Origin: Sporomusaceae bacterium UBA7701
GTDB lineage: Bacteria > Bacillota > Negativicutes > Sporomusales > UBA7701
NCBI GenBank assembly: GCA_002482545.1
Contig: DLGF01000006.1
Location: 124,001-188,000 of the forward strand
Direction of reading: 5' to 3'
Length of the DNA: 64,000 nt
Below are positions 1 to 8,200 of the stretch, piece by piece. Position numbers and translations under genes: made by a program. The notes below the pieces were generated by a model. It made no database searches. It saw nothing but the letters and a program-made list of their open reading frames with translations, and was not told where the DNA came from. The first letter of the stretch is position 1, and each line of letters opens with the position of its first letter.

Positions 1-7
1 GGCGGAC

Positions 8-36
8 AAAAAAAGACCCGGCCTGTTTAAAGCCGG
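8..36 (-). terminator. Rho-independent terminator of pdxR
   Basis: Read on the minus strand, a 5-bp GC stem (arms at 32-36 and 18-22) with an AT-rich loop is followed by a T run at 8-14. It starts about 20 bases after the pdxR stop codon. Confidence 0.7.
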
Positions 37-54
37 ATCGCTTCCTGCCGCATC

Positions 55-1470
55 CTACGCGTCGCCGCGGCCGCCGAACCACGCCTTGCGGAGCAGCCGT
101 ACGCCCGGGTCGATATCCCTGTCCCGGATGCCGCTGAAGCCCAGAAGAACCATATTGTCCCCATAGTTTTCCGGTTGAAACCAGTGCCGGGACACCGGAT
201 AGACCCGTACCCCCTCGGCGGCCGCCTTTTCAATCAACTGGGCTTCCGTCAGCCCGGCTTTTACGCCGAGCATGAGATGCACTCCGGCATGCTTGCCGTA
301 AACGGCCACCCGGTCGCCCAAGTATTTCTGCAAACTTTGCAGCAGCAGTTCGTGTTTCTTCTTATAAAGCTGGGTCGACCGCCGGAGATGCCGTTCCCAG
401 TGGCCTTCCTTCATAAACAGCTCCAAGGTTTTCTGCTGCAGGAACGGGACGGTCGACACATAGTCTTTGAACATCCGCCGGTAACCGTCCAGCAGGGCTG
501 GCGGCAACACCATATAGGAAAGGCGCAGGGCCGGGGACAGCGATTTGGAAAAGCTGCCTACATGGACGACATTCTCGCTGTTGCGGATCCCCCGGAGCGA
601 CGGAATGGGTTTGATATTATAGCGCAAATGGCTGGCATAGTCGTCCTCGATGATGATTCCGTTCTTTTTCGCCGCCCATTCGAGCAGCCGCAGCCGCTTC
701 GAGATCGGCATGATGATTCCGGTGGGGAACTGATGGGAAGGGGTAATATAGACCGCCCGGGCCGGGGATTGTTCGAGCTGGGCCACATGGATGCCGTCTT
801 CTTCCAAGCCGATGGGCACAATGGAAAAACCGTAGTTGCCGAATACCGCCCGCGACCCGTCATGACCCGGCTCTTCGATCGCCACCGCGCCGGTCTGCGC
901 CCCGATGAGCTGGCACAGCAGGCTGAGGCAATACTGGGTCCCGGCGCCGATGACAATTTGGTCCGGGCTGCAGTGAATACCGCGGAAAGCCAGGATATAC
1001 TTGGCGATTTCGCACCGGAGGCCCCACTCCCCCTGGCGGTCGCCGTAGGACATGATGCCTTCCTTTTCATTGCGCAGGCACTGGCTCGTCAGTTTATGCC
1101 AGACGGCGAAGGGAAAACAGTCGGGATCGAGCTTGCCATACTGAAAGTCGTACCGGCAGGGCTCCTCCTCCGGTTCGCTCCGATCGTCCGGCGGCGGGAT
1201 GCGCTCCGGGGCGGCGGCCGTCGCCTTGTCAGGCTCCAGCCGCTCCACGTAAAAGCCGCTGCGGGGCTTGCTTTTCAAATAGCCCTCGGCGTATAACTGC
1301 TGATAGGCGAATTCGACGGTATTGCGGCTGACGTTGAGTTCTTTCGCCAGCTGCCGGCTGGACGGCAGTTTACTGCAGCTGGGAAATCTTCCGGCCGCAA
1401 TTTCATCGCGGATTTGCTGGTACAATTGCAGATACAGCGGAATGTCGCTGGCTTCCCGGATAATGAGCAA
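55..1470 (-). CDS. pdxR: MocR/PdxR-family regulator (GntR HTH fused to a PLP aminotransferase-like domain)
   Basis: About 471 residues. The first ~75 residues are a GntR winged helix (PLYLQLYQQIRDEI, then SRQLAKELNVSRNTVEFAYQQLYAEGYL). The rest is a fold-type I aminotransferase domain with the expected PLP lysine in SFSKSLSP near residue 310. MocR proteins use PLP as a ligand to control B6 genes. Divergence from a pyridoxal kinase and an ECF transporter supports the PdxR assignment rather than another MocR such as GabR. The start is chosen at a TTG because GGAGG lies 8 bases upstream; a TTG at 1485 and a GTG at 1479 are in frame but overlap that ribosome binding site. A pair of direct repeats lies right at the start codon, suggesting autoregulation. 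Confidence 0.85.
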   Translation of the reverse strand: MLIIREASDIPLYLQLYQQIRDEIAAGRFPSCSKLPSSRQLAKELNVSRNTVEFAYQQLYAEGYLKSKPRSGFYVERLEPDKATAAAPERIPPPDDRSEPEEEPCRYDFQYGKLDPDCFPFAVWHKLTSQCLRNEKEGIMSYGDRQGEWGLRCEIAKYILAFRGIHCSPDQIVIGAGTQYCLSLLCQLIGAQTGAVAIEEPGHDGSRAVFGNYGFSIVPIGLEEDGIHVAQLEQSPARAVYITPSHQFPTGIIMPISKRLRLLEWAAKKNGIIIEDDYASHLRYNIKPIPSLRGIRNSENVVHVGSFSKSLSPALRLSYMVLPPALLDGYRRMFKDYVSTVPFLQQKTLELFMKEGHWERHLRRSTQLYKKKHELLLQSLQKYLGDRVAVYGKHAGVHLMLGVKAGLTEAQLIEKAAAEGVRVYPVSRHWFQPENYGDNMVLLGFSGIRDRDIDPGVRLLRKAWFGGRGDA

Positions 1471-1483
1471 AACAGCCACCTCC

Positions 1484-1535
1484 AACTGGCACTAATAAAC
1501 AACATAAAACTGGCACTTTCAAGAGAACCAGTTTT
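1484..1535. promoter_or_regulatory. Candidate PdxR operator: two direct repeats plus a partial inverted copy
   Basis: The 10-mer AACTGGCACT occurs at 1484-1493 and again at 1508-1517, 24 bases apart start to start (about two helical turns). A partial inverted copy (CCAGTT) lies at 1528-1533. MocR regulators such as GabR are known to bind spaced direct repeats in the intergenic region they share with their target. The site sits between pdxR and the divergent pyridoxal kinase gene. Confidence 0.6.
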
Positions 1536-1639
1536 GCCTTTTAATTATTATAGCATTTGCCGGATTTTCCTTCAAAGAAAACCGGCGCCGCTTCATCCGC
1601 AAACCGGCCAACCATTTTTTCACTTAAGGAGTAACAGGC

Positions 1640-2518
1640 ATGAAAAACCTTGTCCCCCGGGTGGCGGCCGTCCATGACCTGTCCTGTATCGGACGCTGCT
1701 CCCTCACCGTCATCACCCCGACGCTGTCGGCGATGGGCGTCCAGGTCTGCCCGCTTCCCACCGCGGTGCTGAGTTCTCACCTGGGCGGTTTTTCCGGACT
1801 GGAGTTTTATGATTTTACCGGGCACATGCCCGGCTTTTTCCATCACTGGAAAACGGAGGGCCTTGCTTTTGACAGCATCTACAGCGGGTTTTTGGCTTCG
1901 GAAAAGCAAATCGATGTGGTGCTCGGCTTTATCGGCGAGTTTTCCGCCAACAGTCCCCTGGTCCTGGTGGACCCGGTCATGGGGGACCACGGCAGGCTTT
2001 ACTCGACTTATACGCCGGCCATGCAGGACCGGATGAAGTCCCTGGTAAAAAGGGCGGATATTATAACCCCGAACTTCACGGAGGCTTGCTTCCTGCTGGG
2101 GGAAGACTACCGGGAGCTTTGCGCCGACGGCGGCCTGCTGGAGGACTGGCTCCGCCGCCTGACGCGAATGGGCCCGGCGGTCGCGGTCATTACCGGCGTC
2201 CCGGTCGCCGAAGACAAAATCATGAACATCGGCTATGACCGGGTTCATCAGAGCCTCTGCCAGGATGTCCAGGCGCATGTCCCGGTCCGCTATCCGGGCA
2301 CGGGAGATATTTACGCCAGTGTGCTCCTGGGCTCTCTCCTGCAGGGTGAAAGCCTGGCGGCCGCCATGCAGCTCGCCGCGGCGTTCGTCGCTCTCGCCAT
2401 TTCCGTCACTTTTTCCGCCGCAACGCCAACCCGGGAGGGTGTGCTGCTGGAAAGGGCGCTGCCCTGGCTCAGCAGGGCATTCTGGCAGGGAAAAGCCATT
2501 CCGGGCCATCAGTCATAA
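1640..2518 (+). CDS. pdxY: Pyridoxal/pyridoxamine kinase (PdxY/PdxK, ribokinase fold)
   Basis: 292 residues, full length for the family. It phosphorylates pyridoxal, pyridoxine or pyridoxamine with ATP in the B6 salvage pathway. Family signatures are the N-terminal VAAVHDLSCIGRCSL and YSGFLASEKQ, the LVDPVMGDHGRLY block (residues ~110-125), the NFTEACFLLG block, and the C-terminal VPVRYPGTGDIYASVLLG, which carries the catalytic GTGD aspartate. The ATG is preceded by TAAGGAGTAACAGGC, a good ribosome binding site. It is followed after 24 bases by an ECF S component, so substrate uptake and trapping are probably co-transcribed. Confidence 0.9.
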   Translation: MKNLVPRVAAVHDLSCIGRCSLTVITPTLSAMGVQVCPLPTAVLSSHLGGFSGLEFYDFTGHMPGFFHHWKTEGLAFDSIYSGFLASEKQIDVVLGFIGEFSANSPLVLVDPVMGDHGRLYSTYTPAMQDRMKSLVKRADIITPNFTEACFLLGEDYRELCADGGLLEDWLRRLTRMGPAVAVITGVPVAEDKIMNIGYDRVHQSLCQDVQAHVPVRYPGTGDIYASVLLGSLLQGESLAAAMQLAAAFVALAISVTFSAATPTREGVLLERALPWLSRAFWQGKAIPGHQS

Positions 2519-2542
2519 ATGCCCATAGAGGAGGAAATCGAC

Positions 2543-3073
2543 ATGTTTCTAGGACGCAAGTTTACCACAAAAGATCTTGTTTACATCGGCGTTTTTTCGG
2601 CCATGCTCGCCATCGGCACTTCGCTCCGAGTTCCCTTCGGGGTCGGCGCCATGGTCCACCTGGGCACTGCAGTCATTTTCATTATCGGCATCCTCTACGG
2701 CGGGGTCTACGCCGGGCTGTCCGCGGCGATCGGTTCGGCCCTGTTCGACCTGGTCATGGGTTTTTCGCCTTATACGCTCTGGTCCTTCTTCATCAAGGGC
2801 CTCGCCGGATTGATCGTCGGAACGATCGCCAAAGGACTGTGGCCCGAAGCCGGCAAGGCCGTCCGGACCTGGACCTGGCTTCTCCGCGCCGTTGCCGGCT
2901 GCCTCGCTGCGGCTGCCTGGACGCTGGGCGGCTATATCGTCGCCTGGTGGCAGGTGACCGGTAGCCTGGCGGTTGCGCTCAACAATGTCCCGGGCTCGCT
3001 GATGACCTCGCTCGCCGGCTTCATCGCCGCCATGCTCCTCACTCCCAAACTGCGCGGAATCGTCAGACCGTGA
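2543..3073 (+). CDS. ECF transporter S component, probably for vitamin B6 (PdxU-like)
   Basis: About 176 residues and almost entirely hydrophobic, with around six membrane segments. It opens with KFTTKDLVYIGVFSAMLAIGTSLRVP, a typical ECF substrate-binding component start, and has an FDLVMGFSPYTLW loop. S components bind the vitamin and work with a shared EcfT/EcfA module, which is not in this window. The pairing with pyridoxal kinase and PdxR points to pyridoxine or pyridoxal as ligand; this is inference from context. The start is the ATG after GAGGAGGAAATCGAC; an in-frame ATG at 2519 lies upstream of that ribosome binding site. Confidence 0.8.
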   Translation: MFLGRKFTTKDLVYIGVFSAMLAIGTSLRVPFGVGAMVHLGTAVIFIIGILYGGVYAGLSAAIGSALFDLVMGFSPYTLWSFFIKGLAGLIVGTIAKGLWPEAGKAVRTWTWLLRAVAGCLAAAAWTLGGYIVAWWQVTGSLAVALNNVPGSLMTSLAGFIAAMLLTPKLRGIVRP

Positions 3074-3082
3074 ATACATCAT

Positions 3083-3132
3083 TAAGAACAAACAAGGCCC
3101 GAACCGCATGGTTCGGGCCTTGTTCGTTCTTA
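3083..3132. terminator. Bidirectional terminator between the pdx unit and the exporter operon
   Basis: A long stem (about 20 bp with one mismatch, arms about 3084-3105 and 3110-3131) with a GCAT loop lies between converging genes. Confidence 0.75.
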
Positions 3133-3161
3133 ACACAGCCGACTCTTCCCAGCCGGCGCTT

Positions 3162-4316
3162 TCAGGCGTCCTGTTCCGCTGTTCGCCGCTGAAAGGAAGC
3201 CTGCCTGCGGCGATATACCTTCAGCGCCAGCCAGAGGCAGGTTCCGCCCATCCCCAGCAGGACCGCCGCGTCCCGATACAGCAGGGGCGCGTACCCCGCC
3301 ACCATCAGGCCCCGCAGATTGTCGGCGGTATAGGTGAGGGGCACGGCGTAGGACAGCGTCCGGGAAAAGACATCCATCGCCGGCACCGGCCAGATATAGC
3401 CGGACAGGACAAATGCCGGCACCGCATAGGAAAGCACCGCCTGGGTATAGCCGACTTCGCTGCGGCAGACCGCGGCGATCAGGCTCCCCATCGCCGTAAT
3501 CGCAAAGGTGAAGGCCGCCCCAAGCAGCAGCAATTCAAGCGGATGGCCTTTGGCGGGAACCGCGAAAACCGTCCGGGAAACCGTCAGCGTCAAACCGTAG
3601 CCGATCATGCCGCAGACCCAGTATGGCAACAGCTTGGCGGCCCAATACCCGCCGCTCCCTTCCGCCGGATGTTCAGACGCATATTCATCCAGGACCGAAG
3701 CCCCGGTCGAGAGCAGGATGCCGGCCTGCAGCGCGGCCATGGCCAAACCCAGCAGGAAATAATTCAGATAGCTTAACGTCGGATTGTTCAACACCCTCAG
3801 CCGGAGGTCCACCGGGACGGCCTTCCGGACGGCCGGACCGGGCAACTGGCCGGCTTGCTCCAGGGCGCTTGCCGCGGCCTCCCGCGAATAAGCGGCCACA
3901 ATCTCCTGGCCGGACGAAACCACGGTGTTGGCCACGGCAATGTTGGACCCGTTGGCGACGACCAGCACCTGGGAAGACAGTCCGGTCTTAACCTCCCGGG
4001 AAAACCGGGCCGGAATATTGAGAGCGGCGTAGGCTTCCTTGCTCTGGAGCAAGGCTTCCATTTCCTCGGGGGTAGCGACCTGGGCCACGATCCGGTACTT
4101 CTCCGAGTCCTCGAAAGCTTGCACCAGCCCCCGGCTGAGCGAGGTCTGATCCTCGTCGCAGACAACCAGGGGAACGGCGGTGATGACGTGAGTGCCGTAA
4201 AGCATCCCGAAAAACACCAGATAAGCCAGCGAAGAGCCGAAAAGAAATAACGCCCGGCGCGGGTCCCGGATGAAGATTTGCCGAAGCTCCCGTTTTACGA
4301 CCGCCCACCAGTTCAT
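3162..4316 (-). CDS. ABC-2 type exporter permease (YhhJ/YbhR-like)
   Basis: About 384 residues. One N-terminal membrane helix (ALFLFGSSLAYLVFFGML) is followed by a large extracytoplasmic domain (~residues 45-180) and five C-terminal helices, the usual ABC-2 drug/antibiotic export layout. The start ATG overlaps the stop of the upstream permease (ATGA) and has GGGGAGGTGCAGCT in front of it; an in-frame upstream start would lie inside that gene. Last gene of the TetR-HlyD-permease-permease unit. The two permeases are clearly similar to each other (shared VVxDxDQTSxSRxLxxAxxDSE and NNPTLSYxN segments) and probably form a heterodimer. Confidence 0.85.
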   Translation of the reverse strand: MNWWAVVKRELRQIFIRDPRRALFLFGSSLAYLVFFGMLYGTHVITAVPLVVCDEDQTSLSRGLVQAFEDSEKYRIVAQVATPEEMEALLQSKEAYAALNIPARFSREVKTGLSSQVLVVANGSNIAVANTVVSSGQEIVAAYSREAAASALEQAGQLPGPAVRKAVPVDLRLRVLNNPTLSYLNYFLLGLAMAALQAGILLSTGASVLDEYASEHPAEGSGGYWAAKLLPYWVCGMIGYGLTLTVSRTVFAVPAKGHPLELLLLGAAFTFAITAMGSLIAAVCRSEVGYTQAVLSYAVPAFVLSGYIWPVPAMDVFSRTLSYAVPLTYTADNLRGLMVAGYAPLLYRDAAVLLGMGGTCLWLALKVYRRRQASFQRRTAEQDA

Positions 4317-5464
4317 AGCTGCACCTCCCCGGCCGGCCGGCCCCGCCGCCACTCAAACACCGCGATGGTGCCGGCGATCAGGACGGCGCCGAAGGCTGCC
4401 AGGATCGCCGCATCCCGCCACAGCTGGGGCGCAGATCCGGCCAGCAGGATATCGCGCATGGTATCGGCCGCGTAAGTTAGCGGCAAGATTGCCGAGTAGG
4501 CCCGGCTGAAACCGTTCATCGCGAGCTGCGGCCAGCTGTAGCCGCTGAACAGAAACGCCGGCATAATATACAGCATCGGCAGTTGGAGGGCCATGATCTC
4601 GTTCGGCGCGATGGCCGAAACAAAGCCGCCGACGCCCACGACAGCCAGGCAGAAGGCCGCGCCGATTACCAACAGGCTGATAATGCCGCCTTTCAGCGGA
4701 ACATGGAAAAGCAGCACAATCACCGCGATCGACAAAATATACGCCAGCAGCCCGCACAACCAGTAGGGCAGCAGCTTCCCGGCCACAATCCGTGCGGACG
4801 ATACCCCGCGCCAGGAAGCCAGCGACGGATATAAGCGGATAAAAACGCTGCCCAGCACCATCATCAGCGCCAACTGGACGCCGTTCGCAATCATCCCCGG
4901 CAGCACAAAATTGCTGTAGGAAAGCGTAGGATTGTTGACGATTCGCAGTGCGATCCGGACAGGAGCCACGGAACGCAAGGCTTCCGCCGGCATCTGGTTG
5001 AGCGCCTCCACGATTTTCTGACCGGCGCCGACAGAAAATGTCTGCACAATTTCCTGACTGGTGGTTATGACAGTGTTGGCAAACAGCAGATTGGCGGCAT
5101 TGGTCTCGATCAGCACTTCGGACGCCAATCCGAGCCTGATTTTGCGGGAAAAATCCGGCGGTATGCTGACCGCCGCCAGCGCCTTATTCGCCTGGAGATA
5201 TTGCTCCATCTCCTCCTGGGACCCGACCTCGGCCACCAGCAAATACCGCTCGGAGTCCGCATAGGCCTGAATCAGGGAACGGCTGGCCGAGGTCTGATCC
5301 TGGTCGTACACTACGGTGGGAATAGCCTTTACCACCGCGCTGCTGTAGACGCAGCCGAACAGGATGCTGTAGAAGACCGGCAGCCCGAACAACACCAGGG
5401 CGATCTTGGAATCCCGCCGGAAAATCCGCCGGAATTCCGCCAGCATGATTGATTTTATTCCCAC
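4313..5464 (-). CDS. ABC-2 type exporter permease (YhhJ/YbhS-like)
   Basis: 383 residues with the same layout as its neighbour: one N-terminal helix (IALVLFGLPVFYSILFGCVY), a large external domain and five C-terminal helices. It starts three bases after the HlyD-type gene and overlaps the next permease by four bases, so all three are translationally coupled. Export of a toxic or hydrophobic compound is the family role; the substrate cannot be read from sequence. No ATP-binding subunit is encoded in this operon. Confidence 0.85.
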   Translation of the reverse strand: MGIKSIMLAEFRRIFRRDSKIALVLFGLPVFYSILFGCVYSSAVVKAIPTVVYDQDQTSASRSLIQAYADSERYLLVAEVGSQEEMEQYLQANKALAAVSIPPDFSRKIRLGLASEVLIETNAANLLFANTVITTSQEIVQTFSVGAGQKIVEALNQMPAEALRSVAPVRIALRIVNNPTLSYSNFVLPGMIANGVQLALMMVLGSVFIRLYPSLASWRGVSSARIVAGKLLPYWLCGLLAYILSIAVIVLLFHVPLKGGIISLLVIGAAFCLAVVGVGGFVSAIAPNEIMALQLPMLYIMPAFLFSGYSWPQLAMNGFSRAYSAILPLTYAADTMRDILLAGSAPQLWRDAAILAAFGAVLIAGTIAVFEWRRGRPAGEVQL

Positions 5465-5467
5465 GGT

Positions 5468-6472
5468 TTACTCGCCACCGTTCAGCAGCCTGAATCGCAT
5501 TCCCGGCCGCACCTTGTCCGAGTTGACCCGGACTTTGACGTTGAAGGTTATGATATCGTTGTCGCCCCGTTCGTTGGTTGCGCGGTAAGTGGCGAATTCC
5601 GGCTTCTTGCTTATATCGGTGACGGTCCCGTCCAGCGTGAGGTTTCCGTCCCTCCCTTGAAGCCGGACGGCCTGGCCGACGCTATAGCCGCCGAGTTCGG
5701 TCTCCTTTACCTTGATATTCACCCAATTGTCGAGAGGGTCCTGAATGGCCACCAGCGGCATTCCGGTCGAGACGGTGGCGCCTTCTTCCACATATTTGAC
5801 CGTCACGATTCCGGCAAAAGGCGCCCGTATTTCGGTCTCGTCCAGGTATACTTCGACTTCCTGCAGCGACGCCTGGGCCTGAACGACCTTGCTGCGCACC
5901 GCTTCCTCGTTGTCCCTGTTGACCTGAGCCTGCAGCAGGCTGGCCTCGGCTGTGACCACCGCCGCCTCAGCCTGGCTGTAGGCCGCCTGAGCCACCTGGT
6001 ATTTCGCCCGGTAGGTCTCAAACACTTGCTTGGAGACCGCTCCCGAGTCCACCAGCTCGCTGAACCGTTTGTAGTCATTTTCCGCCAGCGCCAGATCGGA
6101 CCGGGCCTTTTCCAGCTGAGCGCGGGCTGTGGTTACAGCCGCCTGCAGGGTTTGATCCTGAAGCGCGGTCACGGTGGATGCCTGGGCCAGTTGCGCTTCC
6201 AGGGCCTGAATTCCCGCCTTGGCCTGGTTGGCCTTCGCCGTCAGGTCCCGGTTATCGATCCTTGCCAGCAGTTGCCCCTTTTCCACCTGGTCACCCTCTT
6301 TAACCAGCAGGGTGACCACTCTCCCGGCAATTTTGGAATTGATGTCGACCTCCTTGGCCTCAGCCCGGCCCCACACCTCCTGTGTTCCGCCGCTTTGGCC
6401 GCAGCCGCCGAGAACTCCGGCCGCCAATACCGTTATCAGCAGATAGCTGCACCAGAGACGTTTATTCCGCAC
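5468..6472 (-). CDS. HlyD-family periplasmic adaptor lipoprotein
   Basis: About 334 residues starting at a GTG with GAGGAGGGG just upstream. Residues ~1-25 form a signal peptide ending in a lipobox-like VLGGC, so the mature protein is probably a lipoprotein. Then come a half lipoyl domain (DINSKIAGRVVTLLVKEGDQVEKGQLLARID), a long coiled-coil hairpin rich in Ala/Gln/Glu (~residues 90-200), a second lipoyl half (IRAPFAGIVTVKYVEEGATV) and a beta-barrel end. Adaptors of this type bridge an inner-membrane exporter to an outer-membrane channel, which would fit a diderm Firmicute. First structural gene after the TetR gene. Confidence 0.88.
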   Translation of the reverse strand: MRNKRLWCSYLLITVLAAGVLGGCGQSGGTQEVWGRAEAKEVDINSKIAGRVVTLLVKEGDQVEKGQLLARIDNRDLTAKANQAKAGIQALEAQLAQASTVTALQDQTLQAAVTTARAQLEKARSDLALAENDYKRFSELVDSGAVSKQVFETYRAKYQVAQAAYSQAEAAVVTAEASLLQAQVNRDNEEAVRSKVVQAQASLQEVEVYLDETEIRAPFAGIVTVKYVEEGATVSTGMPLVAIQDPLDNWVNIKVKETELGGYSVGQAVRLQGRDGNLTLDGTVTDISKKPEFATYRATNERGDNDIITFNVKVRVNSDKVRPGMRFRLLNGGE

Positions 6473-6509
6473 TTGAATCCCCTCCTCGCTAAGATAAAAC
6501 CGGACAGAA

Positions 6510-7097
6510 TCAGCCGTCCTCCGTCTTGATTCCGAACATAAAGCAATCCCAGGTCTGGCGCAGCAGGCGCAGGTGGTCGGTGTCCTGATAGGCATGGGCC
6601 CGGATGAGGAAACCCACCAGGAGCGAAAAAAGCGCATGGGCCAGATCGTCGGCCGGCCCCGGCCGCAGGCGCCCTTGCTCCATACCCGCCCGGAATACGG
6701 CCGCAACTTCGGCGAGGTATTCCCCGGTCAAGGTTTGGAAGGCGTCCCGCACCCCGGCCGGACAATCGGCCGGCGGAAAAACCCACAGCCGTATCCAGAA
6801 AGCCAGCTTCGTCCGGTCGGCCAAAAAGTGCTCGCCCATTTCTTCGAACAGGCTTTGCAGCCTCCGGTCGGCCGGCAGCGCCTCTCCCTTATCCAGGGCG
6901 CGGCGCCAGCTTTGGCGGTAATCGTGCAGCGCCGTGTCAGCCACGGCCAGAAAAAGATCGAGCTTGCTCGAGTAATGCGCGTAAATCGACGGTTTTTTGA
7001 TCCCGATCGCACCGGCGATATCCGCGAGCGATGTGCCGTCATAGCCTTTATCGGCAAAAAATCGCAGGGCGATTTCCTGAAGCCGCTGTGCAGTCAA
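6510..7097 (-). CDS. TetR/AcrR-family repressor of the HlyD/ABC exporter operon
   Basis: 195 residues. The N-terminal ~50 residues are a TetR helix-turn-helix (LQEIALRFFADKGYDGTSLADIAGAIGIKKPSIYAHYSSKLDLF). The C-terminal ligand domain is helical and unassigned. It is the first gene of the exporter operon (37 bases before the adaptor), and its promoter overlaps a palindrome, so autorepression relieved by the exported compound is likely. Confidence 0.88.
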   Translation of the reverse strand: MTAQRLQEIALRFFADKGYDGTSLADIAGAIGIKKPSIYAHYSSKLDLFLAVADTALHDYRQSWRRALDKGEALPADRRLQSLFEEMGEHFLADRTKLAFWIRLWVFPPADCPAGVRDAFQTLTGEYLAEVAAVFRAGMEQGRLRPGPADDLAHALFSLLVGFLIRAHAYQDTDHLRLLRQTWDCFMFGIKTEDG

Positions 7098-7124
7098 ATC
7101 ATCACCTACTTAGAATTATTCCTA

Positions 7125-7171
7125 ACCTACCTAACGTTAGTTAGTTTATCATTCTTCCCATGATCTGTCAA
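7125..7171 (-). promoter_or_regulatory. Sigma-A promoter with TetR operator for the exporter operon
   Basis: On the minus strand TTGACA (7171-7166) is followed after 17 bases by TAAACT (7148-7143). Directly downstream lies a perfect 10-bp palindrome CTAACGTTAG (7131-7140) that extends imperfectly to about 24 bp (7125-7148), overlapping the -10 and the likely start point. This is the position expected for a TetR-type repressor. Confidence 0.75.
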
Positions 7172-7400
7172 TAGATCATAATTTCCAAACACCCTCGCCA
7201 GTCGTTGCCGCCGGGCTGTCCCACTACTTATTCTTATGAAGCGTGGCCGAAAAATAGTCGCGCCCCTGGCCAACCGGCCGGGCCAAGCCCCGGAGCCGGT
7301 CCGGGAGTTCAGGTTCAGGAGTTCTTCCGAATCAGGCGGAATGTATCGCCGTTCGCTTTCATATCTTGTTCTAAAAAGATGACAGGCGGGAGGCTGAACG
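7172..7400. other. Intergenic region without a recognised gene
   Basis: It holds the promoter-distal space between the divergent TetR unit and the 108-residue gene. A GC-rich inverted repeat (GGCCAACCGGCCGGGCC) lies near 7268. A ribosome binding site (GGGAGGCTGAACG) precedes the ATG at 7401. I see no RNA gene or small ORF with a convincing start. Confidence 0.5.
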
Positions 7401-7727
7401 ATGAGTCCGAAGGGAGCGCCCGGCAAATACGGGCTGGCCGTACTGGCCGATATGGTCCAGAAATATTACGAAGTGGACACCAGTTATAAGGAACTGGAGG
7501 CGGAGCGGGAATACCTCAATAAATCGATCAAGCAACTGATGAGCGAGCACGCTCTGGAGAAATACCGGGCGGACGACCTGCTGGCCGTGCTCCGGACCCA
7601 GACGCGCCGCACCCTGAATAAGGAGAGCGCCGTCGCCAGGCTGAAGGAGCTCGGCCTTACCGAGGCGGAGCTGGACGGCCTGTTCGAAACCAAAGAAATT
7701 GCCCTGCTGAGCGTGAGCAAGGCTTGA
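7401..7727 (+). CDS. Hypothetical helical protein, 108 residues
   Basis: A soluble, charged, mostly alpha-helical protein (EREYLNKSIKQLMSEHALEKYRADD; ESAVARLKELGLTEAELDGLFETKEI). It has no signal peptide, membrane segment, cysteine cluster or recognisable motif. A clear ribosome binding site and a downstream terminator support it as a real single gene. I do not recognise the family. Confidence 0.7.
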   Translation: MSPKGAPGKYGLAVLADMVQKYYEVDTSYKELEAEREYLNKSIKQLMSEHALEKYRADDLLAVLRTQTRRTLNKESAVARLKELGLTEAELDGLFETKEIALLSVSKA

Positions 7728-7750
7728 CTTGCCTTTGCCCGCGCCAGGGA

Positions 7751-7785
7751 AAACGGCCTGCTCCTTCCGGAAACAGGCCGTTTTT
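7751..7785. terminator. Bidirectional terminator
   Basis: Stem AAACGGCCTG (7751-7760) with CAGGCCGTTT (7774-7783), A/T runs on both sides, between converging genes. Confidence 0.75.
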
Positions 7786-7822
7786 CTCTGAATGCTATTC
7801 TAAATGCTATGCTCCTGCGCTA

Positions 7823-8200
7823 TCAAACCGCATCCAGGCTGCGGCTGGCAACGATCCTGGTGCCCAGCCCCAGGGGATTTTCGCAGATGACATCTCCCTC
7901 CCGGATCGGCGCGGCGACCGTCACGCCGGCCAGCAGGCGGGCGCAGGCGGCAACCTTGTCCTTGGGCAGCGGCGCCTCGGAAACAACGGGCAGCAGAGGC
8001 AGCTTGCCGTTGACTACCCGCACGGTGGTTGTCAGCATGCGTCTGGGGGCAATGACTTCCTCCCGGGCGTAATCCTTGCCCCGTTGGCAGGTAAACCCGC
8101 TCAAGGCCTTGATTTCACCGCCGTCCAAAGTGACTTCCCCCACACAACTCAAGGGACAGACAATACAGCTGATTTTTCGTTTTTCTTCCAAGTTATTCAC
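7823..8200 (-). CDS. DUF1667 domain protein of the anaerobic glycerol-3-phosphate dehydrogenase cluster
   Basis: 125 residues with an N-terminal CIVCPLSC and a second FTCQRGKDYA motif, which are likely metal or Fe-S ligands. The remainder is the conserved DUF1667 fold (PRRMLTTTVRVVNGKLPLLPVVS). In Firmicutes this protein is regularly encoded after a GlpA-like and an FAD oxidoreductase gene, as here. It overlaps the oxidoreductase gene by eight bases, so it is coupled to it. Its exact role is unknown; electron transfer between the two flavoproteins and an acceptor is a reasonable guess. Confidence 0.85.
   Translation of the reverse strand: MNNLEEKRKISCIVCPLSCVGEVTLDGGEIKALSGFTCQRGKDYAREEVIAPRRMLTTTVRVVNGKLPLLPVVSEAPLPKDKVAACARLLAGVTVAAPIREGDVICENPLGLGTRIVASRSLDAV

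Noticed and set aside
55..1485. pdxR start at 1485
   Set aside because: That TTG overlaps the GGAGG site; the TTG at 1470 has normal spacing.
5468..6706. Long version of the HlyD-type gene reaching into the TetR gene
   Set aside because: The GTG at 6472 has a strong ribosome binding site and is followed at once by a lipoprotein signal peptide.
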